Part shown: piece after piece, positions 11,106 through 19,928 of the stretch
Position numbering within the stretch: position 1 is the stretch's first letter
Layout of the letters: each line of letters opens with the position of its first letter
Made by a program: the position numbers and the translations under genes
Origin: Micromonospora globbae
Lineage (GTDB): Bacteria; Actinomycetota; Actinomycetes; Mycobacteriales; Micromonosporaceae
Length of the DNA stretch: 64,000 nucleotides
NCBI RefSeq assembly: GCF_003610785.1
Contig: NZ_RAQQ01000018.1
Coordinates: 62,001-126,000 of the forward strand
Reading direction: 5' to 3'
The notes under the pieces: model-generated
Databases searched by the model: none
Told to the model about the DNA's origin: nothing
Seen by the model: the letters and a program-made list of their open reading frames with translations, nothing else

Positions 11106-11251
11106 GCCGGCAATTCTCGCACCCGGCCACTTCGCGGCCGGCGGCGCTCGCGTGCCCGTCACGATCCGGCGCGGTGAGGCGTTGTGAGGGTGACCCGACA
11201 CCCCCGACGCCACAATTTCCCATTATTCCCACCTAAAGGGACAATCACTCC

Positions 11252-11257
11252 TACCCT
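11252..11257 (+). promoter_or_regulatory. -10 box for a leaderless mRNA
   Basis: TACCCT followed by 7 nt and then ATG (11265). No Shine-Dalgarno is present before that ATG, so a leaderless transcript is likely. The -35 is not recognisable. Confidence 0.55.
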
Positions 11258-11264
11258 GGGCGGC

Positions 11265-12476
11265 ATGGTGTATCGGTACGAGTTCGATGAGGACGCTTTC
11301 GTGGACCACCCGGAGGGTGCGTCCGACCCCGTGCTCGGTGCCGGTCCGCCACCGCCGGCCGGGCCGTCCCCGTCCCGCTTCCCCACCCCGTCGCTGCCCC
11401 GCGCGACCCGGAGGACACTGCCGCCCGACCCCGAGCCGGCGCAGATCGAGCCCCCGGCCCAGATCGAACCCCCGGCCCAGGTCGAGCCCCCGGCCCAGAT
11501 CGAACCCCCGGCACAGGTCGAGCCCCCGGTCCGCGCCGAGGCCCCGGCGCCCGTACGGGCCGAGGCTCCCCCTCCGCCGCCCGTACGGGCGGAGGCGCCG
11601 CCACCACCGCCCACCTCCCAGGTCTACGTCTCGGCGCCGCCGGCGCCCGAGCCGCCCGCGGCCGTGCCGGCGCCCCGCTCCGGCGGTGGCCGGCTCTGGC
11701 AGGTCCTGATCGGCGGCGCAGCCGTGCTCGTGCTGCTCGCGCTCTGCGGCCTCGGTGCCGCCGCGCTGCTCGTCGACCGCACACCCGACCCGCAGCCCGG
11801 CCCGAGCCAGCAGGCCGGCGCCGAGCCGTCCGCCGGGGTGGAGCAGGAGGAGGCGGAGCACCTCGACTCCCGCGACACCGACCAGGCGCCGCTGACCGCC
11901 AAGGAGATCTTCGCCGGCAAGGAACTGGTGGTCGAGGACGGCCGGCCCGCCTACGCGGTGCTCAAGACGCAGTCCAGCGGCAGCTGCGCGGTCGCCGCCA
12001 CGGACGAGGTCGCCGACCTGCTGGTCCGGCTCGGCTGCAACCAGGTCGTCCGCGGCACGCTCCGCAGCCCCGACGGCGACCACCTGGTCACCACCGGCCT
12101 GTTCAACCTCACCGACCGGGCCAGCGCGGAACGCGTCCGGGACCGCATCCGGCAGCTGCTCGACGAGCGGCAGGGACGCTTCCGCGGCCTCGCGGCCGGT
12201 GAGGGCACCGAGGCCATCGCGACCGCCCCCGCCCGGGTGGGCTGGCAGGTGCGGGGCCACTACCTGGCGTACGCGCTCGTCGTCCGCACCGACGGGGAGA
12301 CGATCAAGTCCGGCGACCCGGCCGTACGGGAGATCCTCTTCGACACGATCGAGCTGCACCTCAACCGGACGGTGCTGGAACGGCGTGCCGACGGCGGCAT
12401 CGCGAACCAGCCCACCACCGAGCCGTCGGACAGCACCGGCGCGCAGGACGGCGAGAGCGAACCGTCGGGCGACTGA
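11265..12476 (+). CDS. proline-rich single-pass membrane protein
   Basis: A 403-residue protein with no recognised function. It has a cytoplasmic N-terminus, a Pro/Glu/Ala-rich tract with five PAQ(I/V)EP repeats and VRAEAP repeats (about 55-115), one transmembrane helix (about 145-170, LLALCGLGAAALLV) and an extracytoplasmic domain (about 200-375) without a family match I can name. The C-terminus is acidic and low-complexity. No signal peptide, so N-in/C-out topology. The upstream -10 sits 7 nt from the ATG, and the next-best upstream start has no ribosome binding site. It converges on truA with a shared terminator. Confidence 0.8.
   Translation: MVYRYEFDEDAFVDHPEGASDPVLGAGPPPPAGPSPSRFPTPSLPRATRRTLPPDPEPAQIEPPAQIEPPAQVEPPAQIEPPAQVEPPVRAEAPAPVRAEAPPPPPVRAEAPPPPPTSQVYVSAPPAPEPPAAVPAPRSGGGRLWQVLIGGAAVLVLLALCGLGAAALLVDRTPDPQPGPSQQAGAEPSAGVEQEEAEHLDSRDTDQAPLTAKEIFAGKELVVEDGRPAYAVLKTQSSGSCAVAATDEVADLLVRLGCNQVVRGTLRSPDGDHLVTTGLFNLTDRASAERVRDRIRQLLDERQGRFRGLAAGEGTEAIATAPARVGWQVRGHYLAYALVVRTDGETIKSGDPAVREILFDTIELHLNRTVLERRADGGIANQPTTEPSDSTGAQDGESEPSGD
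11439..11528 (+). repeat. five 18-bp tandem repeats encoding PAQ(I/V)EP
   Basis: Five consecutive 18-bp units, differing at a few wobble positions and at I/V, within the cytoplasmic linker of the proline-rich membrane protein. In-frame copy-number change would alter linker length only. Confidence 0.85.
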
Positions 12477-12497
12477 CCCGAGACCCCGGCGGTCCGG

Positions 12498-12527
12498 CGG
12501 GTGCGTGCTCCTCGCGGCACGCACCCG
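12498..12527. terminator. bidirectional terminator
   Basis: CGGGTGCGTGC (12498-12508), 8-nt loop, GCACGCACCCG (12517-12527): a perfect 11-bp stem between the convergent proline-rich protein gene and truA. Confidence 0.75.
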
Positions 12528-12558
12528 TCGCCGTTCGTACGGGCTGCCGCCGCGGGCG

Positions 12559-13389
12559 TCAGGCCTCGGCGGGGACGCGCAGGCGGCGCGTGAGTTCGGC
12601 GCGGCGGGCGTACTCGGCGGGGTCGTCCGGGTAGCCGACGGCCACGAGGGTGAGACCGTGCGCGGGCGCCACGGTGACCTCGCCCGAGCGTTCGCGGCGG
12701 CGGAGCAGGCCGGCGGGCCAGTCGGCCGGGCGACGGCCCTCGCCGACGGCCAGCATCGCGCCCACGAGGCTGCGGACCATCGCCTGGCAGAACGCGTCGG
12801 CCTGGACGGTGGCGACCAGCACGCCGTCGGGGTCGCGGCGCCAGTCCAGCCGGGTCACCTCCCGCAGGGTGGTGGCGTTCTCCTTGCGCCGGCAGTACGC
12901 CGCGAAGTCGTGCTCGCCCACCAGCCCCGCCGCCGCCGCGTTGAGCGCGTCGAGGTCGAGCGGGCGCGGCCAGGCCAGGATCTCGTGCCGGCGCAGCGGT
13001 TCGGCGCCGTACGGGGCGTCGGTCACCCGGTACTCGTAACGGCGGAAGGTGGCCGAGAAGCGGGCGTCGAACTGCGCCGGCACCTCGGTGACGGCCCGGA
13101 CCCGCACGTCGCCGGGGAGCAGCCGGGACAGCCGGCGCAGGAGGCTCCCCTCCCGCTCCCGCCAGAGCGCGGTCGGCAGGTCGACGTGGCAGACCTGCCC
13201 GGTGGCGTGCACGCCCGCGTCGGTGCGGCCCGCCACGGTCAGGCCGGTCGCGGAGCCGGCGCCGAGCAGGAGGTCGAGCGCCTCGACGAGCACCCCGGCG
13301 ACCGTGCGCCGGTCCGGCTGGGGTGCCCAGCCGGAGAAGTCCGTCCCGTCGTACGACACGTCCAGCCGCAGCCGGGTGCGCTCGTCCAC
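12559..13389 (-). CDS. truA: tRNA pseudouridine(38-40) synthase TruA
   Basis: A 276-residue pseudouridine synthase that isomerises uridines 38-40 in the tRNA anticodon arm. The catalytic aspartate is D57 in AGRTDAGVHA, and the N-terminus shows LDVSYDGTDFSGW. GTG start chosen because GGGAGG lies 6 nt upstream. It is last in the alpha-operon direction, behind rplQ, the usual actinobacterial order, but a hairpin terminator separates the two. Confidence 0.95.
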   Translation of the reverse strand: MDERTRLRLDVSYDGTDFSGWAPQPDRRTVAGVLVEALDLLLGAGSATGLTVAGRTDAGVHATGQVCHVDLPTALWREREGSLLRRLSRLLPGDVRVRAVTEVPAQFDARFSATFRRYEYRVTDAPYGAEPLRRHEILAWPRPLDLDALNAAAAGLVGEHDFAAYCRRKENATTLREVTRLDWRRDPDGVLVATVQADAFCQAMVRSLVGAMLAVGEGRRPADWPAGLLRRRERSGEVTVAPAHGLTLVAVGYPDDPAEYARRAELTRRLRVPAEA

Positions 13390-13410
13390 CCCGTACCTCC
13401 CGTCACGAAG

Positions 13411-13443
13411 CGGGCCCGACACCCACGAGGGGTGCCGGGCCCG
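13411..13443 (-). terminator. terminator after rplQ
   Basis: A 14-position stem with one A-C mismatch (13411-13424 with 13430-13443), 5-nt loop, located 13 nt past the rplQ stop and ending 21 nt before the truA start. It probably ends most alpha-operon transcription. Confidence 0.75.
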
Positions 13444-13456
13444 GCAAAGCCCGAGA

Positions 13457-14026
13457 TCAGGCCTTGTTCTCGTTGTTCTCCTCGGTGGCGAGGTCGCTGT
13501 CCTCGCGCGCCTCGGCGGTGTCGCCGGACGCCGAGACCGGCGGCTCGGAGTCCTGGTCGGACGACTCGGACCGCGGAGTCTCCTCCTCGGGCGCGAGCGC
13601 CTCGACCTTGTCCTGCTGAGCGGCCTTGCGGGCGGCGGTCTTCCTGTTCGCCTTCGGCTCGGCGACCTGAAGCTCCTCGACCAGCTCGATGATCGCCATC
13701 GGCGCGGCGTCACCCTTGCGCGGCCCGGTCTTCACGATCCGGGTGTAGCCACCGTTGCGGTTGGCGTACCGCGGCGCGATCTGGTCGAACAGGGTGTAGA
13801 CCACGTCCTTGTCCTTGACGACGGCGAGCACCCGACGCCGGGAGGCCAGGTCACCGCGCTTGGCCTTGGTGATCAGCTGCTCCGCGAGCGGGCGCAGCCG
13901 CCGGGCCTTGGTCTCGGTGGTCTGGATCTTGCCGTGCTGGAACAGCGACGTGGCCAGGTTGGCCAGCATCAACCGCTCGTGCGCCGGGCTGCCGCCGAGG
14001 CGGGGACCCTTGGTGGGCGTGGGCAT
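13457..14026 (-). CDS. rplQ: 50S ribosomal protein L17
   Basis: 189 residues. The conserved L17 core ([21 protein letters not shown] through [18 protein letters not shown]) occupies about 1-115. It is followed by an actinobacterial extension of alternating basic ([11 protein letters not shown]) and strongly acidic residues ending NKA. L17 lies at the exit-tunnel side of the 50S subunit. It follows rpoA by 34 bp in the same operon. Confidence 0.97.
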   Translation of the reverse strand: MPTPTKGPRLGGSPAHERLMLANLATSLFQHGKIQTTETKARRLRPLAEQLITKAKRGDLASRRRVLAVVKDKDVVYTLFDQIAPRYANRNGGYTRIVKTGPRKGDAAPMAIIELVEELQVAEPKANRKTAARKAAQQDKVEALAPEEETPRSESSDQDSEPPVSASGDTAEAREDSDLATEENNENKA

Positions 14027-14060
14027 TCTCGGTGCTCCTCAGATGTGGCGGCAGCGCGAC

Positions 14061-15083
14061 TTAGAGCTGCTCGGTCTCGCGGTAGTCGTCGGTGTCGTAG
14101 TCGGCCTCGCCGAAGGCGTCCACGACGTGCGCCGGGTCGAAGTTCGGGGCCGAGTCCTTCAGCCCCAGACCCATCCCGGCGAGCTTCATCTTGACCTCGT
14201 CGATCGACTTCTGACCGAAGTTGCGGATGTCGAGGAGGTCGGCCTCGGTACGCCCGATGAGCTCACCAACGGTGTTGATGCCCTCGCGCTTGAGGCAGTT
14301 GTACGAGCGGACGGTCAGGTCCAGCTCCTCGATCGGCAGGGCCAGGTCGGCCGCCAGCTGGGCGTCCTGCGGCGACGGGCCGATGTCGATGCCCTCCGCC
14401 GTCTCGTCCAGCTCGCGGGCCAGCCCGAAGAGCTCCACCAGCGTCGACCCGGCCGAGGCCAGCGCGGTACGCGGGCCCATCGACGGCTTGGTCTCGACGT
14501 CGATGATGAGCCGGTCGAAGTCGGTGCGCTGCTCGACACGGGTCGCCTCGACGCGGTAGGTGACCTTGAGGACCGGCGAGTAGATCGAGTCGACCGGGAT
14601 CCGGCCGATCTCGGCGCCGGCCTGCTTGTTCTGCGCGGCCGTGACGTAGCCCCGGCCCCGCTCGACGGTCAGCTCCATGTCGAGCCGGCCCTTGCCGTTG
14701 AGGGTGGCGAGCTTCAGGTCCGGGTTGTGCACCGAGACGCCGGCCGGCGGCTGGATGTCCCCCGCCGTCACGTCGCCCGGGCCCTGCTTGCGCAGGTACA
14801 TGCTGACCGGCTCGTCGTGCTCGGAGCTGACGCACAGCTCCTTGATGTTCATGACGAGCTCGACCACGTCCTCCTTGACCCCGGGGATCGTGGTGAACTC
14901 GTGCAGCACACCGTCGATCTTGATCGAGGTCACGGCCGCGCCCGGGATCGACGACAGCAGCGTACGCCGCAGCGAGTTGCCCAGGGTGTAGCCGAAGCCC
15001 GGCTCCAGCGGCTCGATGGTGAACCGGGAGCGCGTCTCGTTGATCGACTCCTCGGAGAGGGTCGGTCGCTGGCTGATGAGCAT
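14061..15083 (-). CDS. rpoA: RNA polymerase alpha subunit
   Basis: 340 residues. The N-terminal dimerisation and assembly domain (about 1-230, [26 protein letters not shown]) is followed by a linker and the alpha-CTD (about 250-320, [22 protein letters not shown]) that contacts UP elements and activators. ATG at 15083 chosen because it gives the family N-terminus and is preceded by a purine-rich AGAGAAGAGAAG stretch. It lies between rpsD and rplQ as in other bacteria. Confidence 0.97.
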   Translation of the reverse strand: MLISQRPTLSEESINETRSRFTIEPLEPGFGYTLGNSLRRTLLSSIPGAAVTSIKIDGVLHEFTTIPGVKEDVVELVMNIKELCVSSEHDEPVSMYLRKQGPGDVTAGDIQPPAGVSVHNPDLKLATLNGKGRLDMELTVERGRGYVTAAQNKQAGAEIGRIPVDSIYSPVLKVTYRVEATRVEQRTDFDRLIIDVETKPSMGPRTALASAGSTLVELFGLARELDETAEGIDIGPSPQDAQLAADLALPIEELDLTVRSYNCLKREGINTVGELIGRTEADLLDIRNFGQKSIDEVKMKLAGMGLGLKDSAPNFDPAHVVDAFGEADYDTDDYRETEQL

Positions 15084-15181
15084 GTCTTCTCTTCTCTTCC
15101 GGGGCGCCCGCCATATGACGCCCACGACACAAACTGTTCCGGTGGCCCGCCCCGGCCAGGGCGGGCCACCGCAACGAGCCC

Positions 15182-15808
15182 TTACTTGGAGTAGAGCTCG
15201 ACGATCAGCTGCTCCTGGACCTGGGTGTCAATCACCTGGCGGCTCGGGAGCGAGTGCACGAGGATCTTCATCTGGCTCGGGATGGCCTCCAGCCACGCCG
15301 GGACGCTGCGCGAGCCCGCCTCGGCCTGGGCCACCAGGAACGGGGTGAGCTCCTTGCTCTTGGCCCGAACCTCGATGATGTCGTGCTCCTTGACGCGGTA
15401 CGACGGGATGTCGACCTTCTTGCCGTTCACCGTGAAGTGACCGTGCTTGACCAGCTGACGGGCCATGTCCCGGGACTTGGCGTAGCCGGCCCGGTAGACC
15501 ACGTTGTCCAGCCGCGACTCGAGGATCTGCAGGAGGACCTCACCGGTCTTCGCCTGCTTGGCCACGGCCTCCTCGTAGTAACCGCGGAACTGCTTCTCCA
15601 GCACGCCGTACACGCGGCGGGCCTTCTGCTTCTCACGGAGCTGGAGCAGGTACTCCGTCTCCTTCGTGCGGCCGCGACCGTGCTGCCCGGGCGGGAACGG
15701 CCGGGACTCGAACGGGCACTTCGGGCCGTCGCACTTGCTGCCCTTGAGGAACAGCTTCATCTTCTCCCGCCGGCAACGGCGGCAGTCAGCACCGGTGTAA
15801 CGAGCCAT
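15182..15808 (-). CDS. rpsD: 30S ribosomal protein S4
   Basis: 208 residues. It binds 16S rRNA early in 30S assembly. The N-terminal zinc-knuckle cysteines are present (CRRC ... KCDGPKC), as is the S4 RNA-binding domain (about 95-160, [20 protein letters not shown]). It is in the canonical order rpsM-rpsK-rpsD-rpoA. Confidence 0.97.
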   Translation of the reverse strand: MARYTGADCRRCRREKMKLFLKGSKCDGPKCPFESRPFPPGQHGRGRTKETEYLLQLREKQKARRVYGVLEKQFRGYYEEAVAKQAKTGEVLLQILESRLDNVVYRAGYAKSRDMARQLVKHGHFTVNGKKVDIPSYRVKEHDIIEVRAKSKELTPFLVAQAEAGSRSVPAWLEAIPSQMKILVHSLPSRQVIDTQVQEQLIVELYSK

Positions 15809-15821
15809 CTCTCTCTACCTC

Positions 15822-16229
15822 TCAGACCCGGCGACGCTTCGGCGGACGGCACCCGTTGTGCGGCTGCGGCGTGACGTCGGAGATCTGGCCGACCTCCAGG
15901 CCGACGGCCTGCAGCGAACGGATGGCGGTCTCCCGGCCGGAGCCGGGGCCCTTGACGAACACGTCGACCTTGCGCATGCCGTGCTCCATCGCCCGGCGCG
16001 CGGCGGCCTCGGCGGCCAGCTGCGCGGCGAACGGGGTCGACTTGCGCGAGCCCTTGAAGCCCACCTGGCCCGCGGAGGCCCAGGAGATGACCGCACCGGT
16101 CGGGTCCGTGATGGACACGATGGTGTTGTTGAAGGTGCTCTTGATGTGCGCCTGCCCGTGGGCGACGTTCTTGCGTTCCTTGCGCCGGACCTTCTTGACG
16201 GCGGCTCCGGCACGAGCCTTCGGTGGCAT
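15822..16229 (-). CDS. rpsK: 30S ribosomal protein S11
   Basis: 135 residues, full length, with the conserved core [18 protein letters not shown] and the C-terminal [16 protein letters not shown] that lines the mRNA path on the platform of the 30S subunit. It is separated from rpsD by 13 bp. Confidence 0.97.
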
Positions 16230-16347
16230 AAGTCTTGTGCGCTCCTGTTTCGGTTCTCGATCGGGTTCCGGCCCCCCGTCCGCGGGCGACGCCCCGGGCC
16301 GGGGCCCGCCTCACCTGGACGGCGACGAGCCGGACTTCCGTGGGGAA

Positions 16348-16728
16348 CTACTTCTTGCCGGGCTTCTTCTTGCCGGCGACGGTCCGCTTCGGGCCCTTGC
16401 GGGTGCGGGCGTTGGTACGCGTCCGCTGGCCACGCACGGGCAGGCCCCGGCGGTGCCGGATACCGGCGTAGCAGCCGATCTCGACCTTGCGGCGGATGTC
16501 CGCGGCGACCTCGCGGCGCAGGTCACCTTCAACCTTGTAGTTGGCCTCGATGTGGTCCCGGAGCTGCACGAGCTCCTCGTCCGTGAGGTCCCGGGCGCGC
16601 TTGTCCGGCGAGATGCCGGTGGCGGCGAGCGTCTCCAGGGCGCGGGTACGGCCCACGCCGAAGATGTAGGTGAGCGCGATCTCCATCCGCTTGTCGCGGG
16701 GGAGGTCGACGCCGACTAGACGTGCCAT
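16348..16728 (-). CDS. rpsM: 30S ribosomal protein S13
   Basis: 126 residues. It contains the helix-two-turn-helix (about 15-60, [15 protein letters not shown]) and the basic C-terminal tail ([19 protein letters not shown]) that contacts P-site tRNA and 23S rRNA bridge B1. A 269-bp gap separates it from rpmJ; the gap has a hairpin next to rpmJ and no other convincing feature. Confidence 0.97.
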   Translation of the reverse strand: MARLVGVDLPRDKRMEIALTYIFGVGRTRALETLAATGISPDKRARDLTDEELVQLRDHIEANYKVEGDLRREVAADIRRKVEIGCYAGIRHRRGLPVRGQRTRTNARTRKGPKRTVAGKKKPGKK

Positions 16729-16968
16729 GTGCGGGCGTGCTCCTCGTGATGTTGGCGGAGGTCTGGCCCGCCCCCACCCCGCTCCGGCCCTCTCCTGACT
16801 CCGGCGCGATCCGCGCCGGCGACCGGGAGACGGCCGCTGCCCGAGCGGGCCCCGGCCTCCGACCGGGGGTCGGCCACGAAGGAGTACGCCTGGCGCGTAC
16901 CGCTCGCGGCTGGGACGAGCATGTGTCGTGTGTGTGTTGTCCGGATCTGCGGCCCGGGCCGGTCCTCA

Positions 16969-16988
16969 CCGGCCGCTTGCGCGGCCGG
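16969..16988 (-). terminator. hairpin after rpmJ
   Basis: CCGGCCGC (16969-16976), loop TTGC, GCGGCCGG (16981-16988): a perfect 8-bp stem 9 nt past the rpmJ stop, at the head of the long rpmJ-rpsM gap. It could be a partial terminator or an RNA-processing and stability element. Confidence 0.55.
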
Positions 16989-16997
16989 GCGAGGGGT

Positions 16998-17111
16998 TCA
17001 GCCCTGACGCTGCTTGTGGCGCGGGTCGCTGCAGATGACGATGACCCGGCCGTGCCGGCGGATCACCTGGCACTTGTTGCAGATCCTCTTGACGCTCGGC
17101 TTGACCTTCAC
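16998..17111 (-). CDS. rpmJ: 50S ribosomal protein L36 (zinc type)
   Basis: 37 residues, [19 protein letters not shown] and onward. The zinc ligands of the C+ type are all present (CNKC, then C and H in ICSDPRH). GTG start with AAGG 6 nt upstream. It sits between infA and rpsM, as usual in actinobacteria. Confidence 0.95.
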   Translation of the reverse strand: MKVKPSVKRICNKCQVIRRHGRVIVICSDPRHKQRQG

Positions 17112-17203
17112 GGTTGCCTTACTTCCCATCAGGCCCGGTGACGCGCCACGCGCGACCTCGGACGTCGAAGACGGACACGGGGACGTCCCGGCCGTCGTCA
17201 GGC

Positions 17204-17425
17204 TTACTTGTAGCGGTAGACGATGCGCCCGCGGGTCAGGTCGTACGGCGAGAGTTCGACGACGACCCGATCCTCCGGCAGGATGCGGATGTAGTGCTGC
17301 CGCATCTTGCCGCTGATGTGAGCCAGCACCTTGTGGCCGTTCGCGAGCTCCACGCGGAACATGGCGTTCGGCAGGGGCTCGATGACCCGACCTTCGATCT
17401 CGATGGCTCCGTCTTTTTTCGGCAT
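17204..17425 (-). CDS. infA: translation initiation factor IF-1
   Basis: 73 residues, an OB-fold protein that binds the A site of the 30S subunit during initiation. The sequence [20 protein letters not shown] to GRIVYRYK is the complete canonical length. It is the first gene of the infA-rpmJ-rpsM-K-D-rpoA-rplQ unit and has a recognisable promoter about 155 bp upstream. Confidence 0.97.
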   Translation of the reverse strand: MPKKDGAIEIEGRVIEPLPNAMFRVELANGHKVLAHISGKMRQHYIRILPEDRVVVELSPYDLTRGRIVYRYK

Positions 17426-17580
17426 GTCCTCCGCTGTCCTGACGTCGGTTGCTCCGGACGGCCCACAACGTCTTACACGGGTGAACTGATCGAAATCAGG
17501 TAGCCCGCGCCAGCCGCGGCTCCCGCTCCCATCGAAGCGCGGATGGGCATGCAGGAGTGGACGCTGTGCGCCGATCTGAA

Positions 17581-17610
17581 AGTGTACGCCCGCACGCACG
17601 CCGTCGCCAA
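17581..17610 (-). promoter_or_regulatory. promoter of the infA-rpmJ-rpsM... operon
   Basis: On the - strand: -35 TTGGCG (17610-17605), 18-nt spacer, -10 TACACT (17586-17581). It implies a leader of about 150 nt before infA. The same -35 appears at the rplJ promoter. Confidence 0.65.
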
Positions 17611-17660
17611 ACCGGCCACCAGCGGTTCCGCGGACGGATGACGTTTCCCGGCTCGATCCG

Positions 17661-18170
17661 CTACCGGCGGCGCCGCTTCCGCCCCTCCGCCCGCCGCCGC
17701 GGCTCCCCGCCGGCGGCGCCGCTGATCGTCCGGGCGAGCAGGACCACGCCCCACGGCCCGGCCACCCAGCCCGGCCAGAAGTAGAGCAGGTCACGGGACA
17801 TCAGGGACGTGACGGCCCAGATCCCCACGAGGATCGGCACCACCCGGAGGTACGGCAGCCACACCTGCGCGAGCCAGCCGGTCGCCGGACCGGCCCCGGC
17901 CGGCTGCGCCGCCGGCCCGGCTGCGGCGGGTTGCGTCGCCGGCGCCGCGCCCGGGGGCACGGCCACCCCCGACGCGGCCGGAGGCGTCACCGGCGGCAGG
18001 TCGGTGAGCAGGCCGTCCAGGTCGGCGTACGTCCGGGCGGCGTACGCCCGCTGCAGCCGCTCGTCGTACTCGTGCAGGTCCAGCCGGCCCTCGTCGAGCG
18101 CGGCCCGCAGTCGTTCGGCCACCGCCTGACGGTCCGCGTCGGCGGCCCGCATCCCCTCCCGCCCCTCCAT
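17661..18170 (-). CDS. DUF1707 membrane protein
   Basis: 169 residues. The N-terminal DUF1707 (SHOCT-like) domain (about 5-60: [30 protein letters not shown]) is followed by an Ala/Pro linker, two transmembrane helices (about 110-150) and a very basic C-terminus. Such proteins are common in actinobacteria and have no established function. ATG at 18170 gives MEGREGM; an alternative ATG lies 18 bp downstream. It lies between map and infA, outside the usual set of translation genes. Confidence 0.8.
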   Translation of the reverse strand: MEGREGMRAADADRQAVAERLRAALDEGRLDLHEYDERLQRAYAARTYADLDGLLTDLPPVTPPAASGVAVPPGAAPATQPAAAGPAAQPAGAGPATGWLAQVWLPYLRVVPILVGIWAVTSLMSRDLLYFWPGWVAGPWGVVLLARTISGAAGGEPRRRAEGRKRRRR

Positions 18171-18333
18171 GCCCGCCAGCGTGCCACGATCACACCATCA
18201 TCAGGTGCCCCGGAAGTCCCGGTGCGGCCGCAGGCCGCCCGGTGCCGCCGCCGGCCCGCCCTTCTGGCGTGATCGTCTGCGGATCGGCGCGCAGCGCCGT
18301 CGGTCGAGCGGGGCCGAGCGAGGAGGGCGGGCG

Positions 18334-19185
18334 TCAGGGGGCCGGGGTGTCGGCGGGCTGGCGGGCGGTGACCAGGTCGCCGAGACGCGCCCGGCCGCCG
18401 TCCTCGGCGGTCAGCACCCACACCCCGTCGGGGAGCAGCGCCATCGTGTGCTCGACGTGGGCCGCCACCGACCCGTCACGGGTCACCACCGTCCAGCCGT
18501 CGGCCAGTTCGGCGGTACGCGGCGAGCCCATGGTGATCATCGGCTCGATGGCCAGCGCCATCCCGGTCACCAGGCGGGGACCCTTGCCCGGCCGCCCGTG
18601 GTTCAGCACGTGCGGGTCCTGGTGCATCTCGGTGCCGATCCCGTGCCCGCCGTAGCCGTCGACGATCCCGTAGCGCCCGGCGCGGCGCACCGCGTCCTCC
18701 ACGGCGTGGGAGATGTCGGTGAGCCGCCCACGGCCGCTGGCCGCCCCGCGGGCCGCCGCGGCGATGCCGGCCCACATCGCGTCCTCGGCCACCGCGGCCA
18801 TCTTGAGCAGCGCCGGGTCGACGTCACCGACCCCGACGGTGATCGCGGCGTCGCCGTGCCACCCGTCGAGGATCGCACCGCAGTCGATCGAGATGAGGTC
18901 ACCCTCCCGGAGCACCTGCGTCGGCGCCGGGATCGCGTGCACGACCTGCTCGTTGACCGACGAGCAGATCGACGCCGGGTACCCGTGGTAGCCCTTGAAC
19001 GACGGGGTCGCTCCCGCCTCGCGGATGGTCGACTCGGCGATGGCGTCCAGGTCGGCCGTGCTGACCCCCGGGGCGACAGCCTCCCGCATCCGACGCAGCG
19101 CCTCGGCGACCACCAGACCGGCGGCGCGCATCTTCTCGATCTGCTCGGGGGTCTTCAGCTGGATGTCCAGCTGGGGACGACGCAT
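18334..19185 (-). CDS. map: type I methionine aminopeptidase
   Basis: 283 residues. It removes the N-terminal methionine from nascent proteins using two metal ions. Visible ligand regions are the two aspartates in SIDCGAILDGWHGDA, the histidine in GHGIGTEMH, and the glutamates in LAIEPM and EHTMAL. ATG at 19185 chosen because GGAAAGG lies about 10 nt upstream and MRRPQLDIQLKTPEQI is the family start; an in-frame upstream start has no ribosome binding site. It follows adk by 89 bp, the usual secY-adk-map order. Confidence 0.96.
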   Translation of the reverse strand: MRRPQLDIQLKTPEQIEKMRAAGLVVAEALRRMREAVAPGVSTADLDAIAESTIREAGATPSFKGYHGYPASICSSVNEQVVHAIPAPTQVLREGDLISIDCGAILDGWHGDAAITVGVGDVDPALLKMAAVAEDAMWAGIAAAARGAASGRGRLTDISHAVEDAVRRAGRYGIVDGYGGHGIGTEMHQDPHVLNHGRPGKGPRLVTGMALAIEPMITMGSPRTAELADGWTVVTRDGSVAAHVEHTMALLPDGVWVLTAEDGGRARLGDLVTARQPADTPAP

Positions 19186-19274
19186 GAAGCCGTTACCTTT
19201 CCTTGCCGACACAGCGGGGCACGCCGAACGTACCCCGCTGTGCGCACTCTATCCGCCGGTGAGCCGGCGTGACC

Positions 19275-19928
19275 TCAGCCGCCGTACGACCGCAGGGCGT
19301 CGATGGCGCGGACCGTGACGTCCTCCACCGGGCCCGTGGCGTCGATGCCGACGAGCTTGCCCTGGGCGCCGTAGTAGTCCACGAGCGGCGCCGTCTTCTC
19401 GGCGTACTCACGCAGGCGGGTGGCGATCGTCTCGGGCTTGTCGTCGTCGCGCTGGAACAGCTCGGCGCCGCACCGGTCGCAGATGCCCTCACGGGTGGGG
19501 GCGTCGAACTCGACGTGCCAGATCTTGCCGCACCCCCGGCAGGTACGCCGGCCGGAGAGCCGCCGGATCACCTCGTCGTCGTCGACCACCAGTTCGAGCA
19601 CCACGTCGAGCGCGGTGCCCAGGTCGGCCAGGAGCTTGTCCAGTGCGGCGGCCTGCGGCGTGGTCCGGGGGAAGCCGTCGAGCAGGAACCCCTCGCTGGC
19701 GTCCGGCTCGGCGAGCCGGTCCCGGACCATGTTGATGGTGACCTCGTCCGGCACGAGTTCGCCGGCGTCCATGTACCGCTTCGCCTCGATGCCCAGCGGG
19801 GTGCCCTGCGAGACGTTCGACCGGAAGATGTCGCCGGTCGAGATCTTCGGCACCGCGAGGTGCGCGGCGATGAACTCGGCCTGCGTGCCCTTGCCCGCGC
19901 CCGGCGGGCCAACCAAGACGAGTCTCAT
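19275..19928 (-). CDS. adk: adenylate kinase (zinc-lid form)
   Basis: 217 residues. It interconverts ATP + AMP and 2 ADP. P-loop GPPGAGKGT at 8-16, the AMP-binding region and a LID with four cysteines (CRGC ... CDRC), the structural zinc type. The ATG follows the secY TAG with no gap (TAGATG), so translation is coupled. Confidence 0.97.
   Translation of the reverse strand: MRLVLVGPPGAGKGTQAEFIAAHLAVPKISTGDIFRSNVSQGTPLGIEAKRYMDAGELVPDEVTINMVRDRLAEPDASEGFLLDGFPRTTPQAAALDKLLADLGTALDVVLELVVDDDEVIRRLSGRRTCRGCGKIWHVEFDAPTREGICDRCGAELFQRDDDKPETIATRLREYAEKTAPLVDYYGAQGKLVGIDATGPVEDVTVRAIDALRSYGG

Noticed and set aside
11439-11528. Possible CRISPR-like array
   Set aside because: The 18-bp units are directly adjacent without spacers, lie in frame in a coding region and encode a Pro-rich linker.
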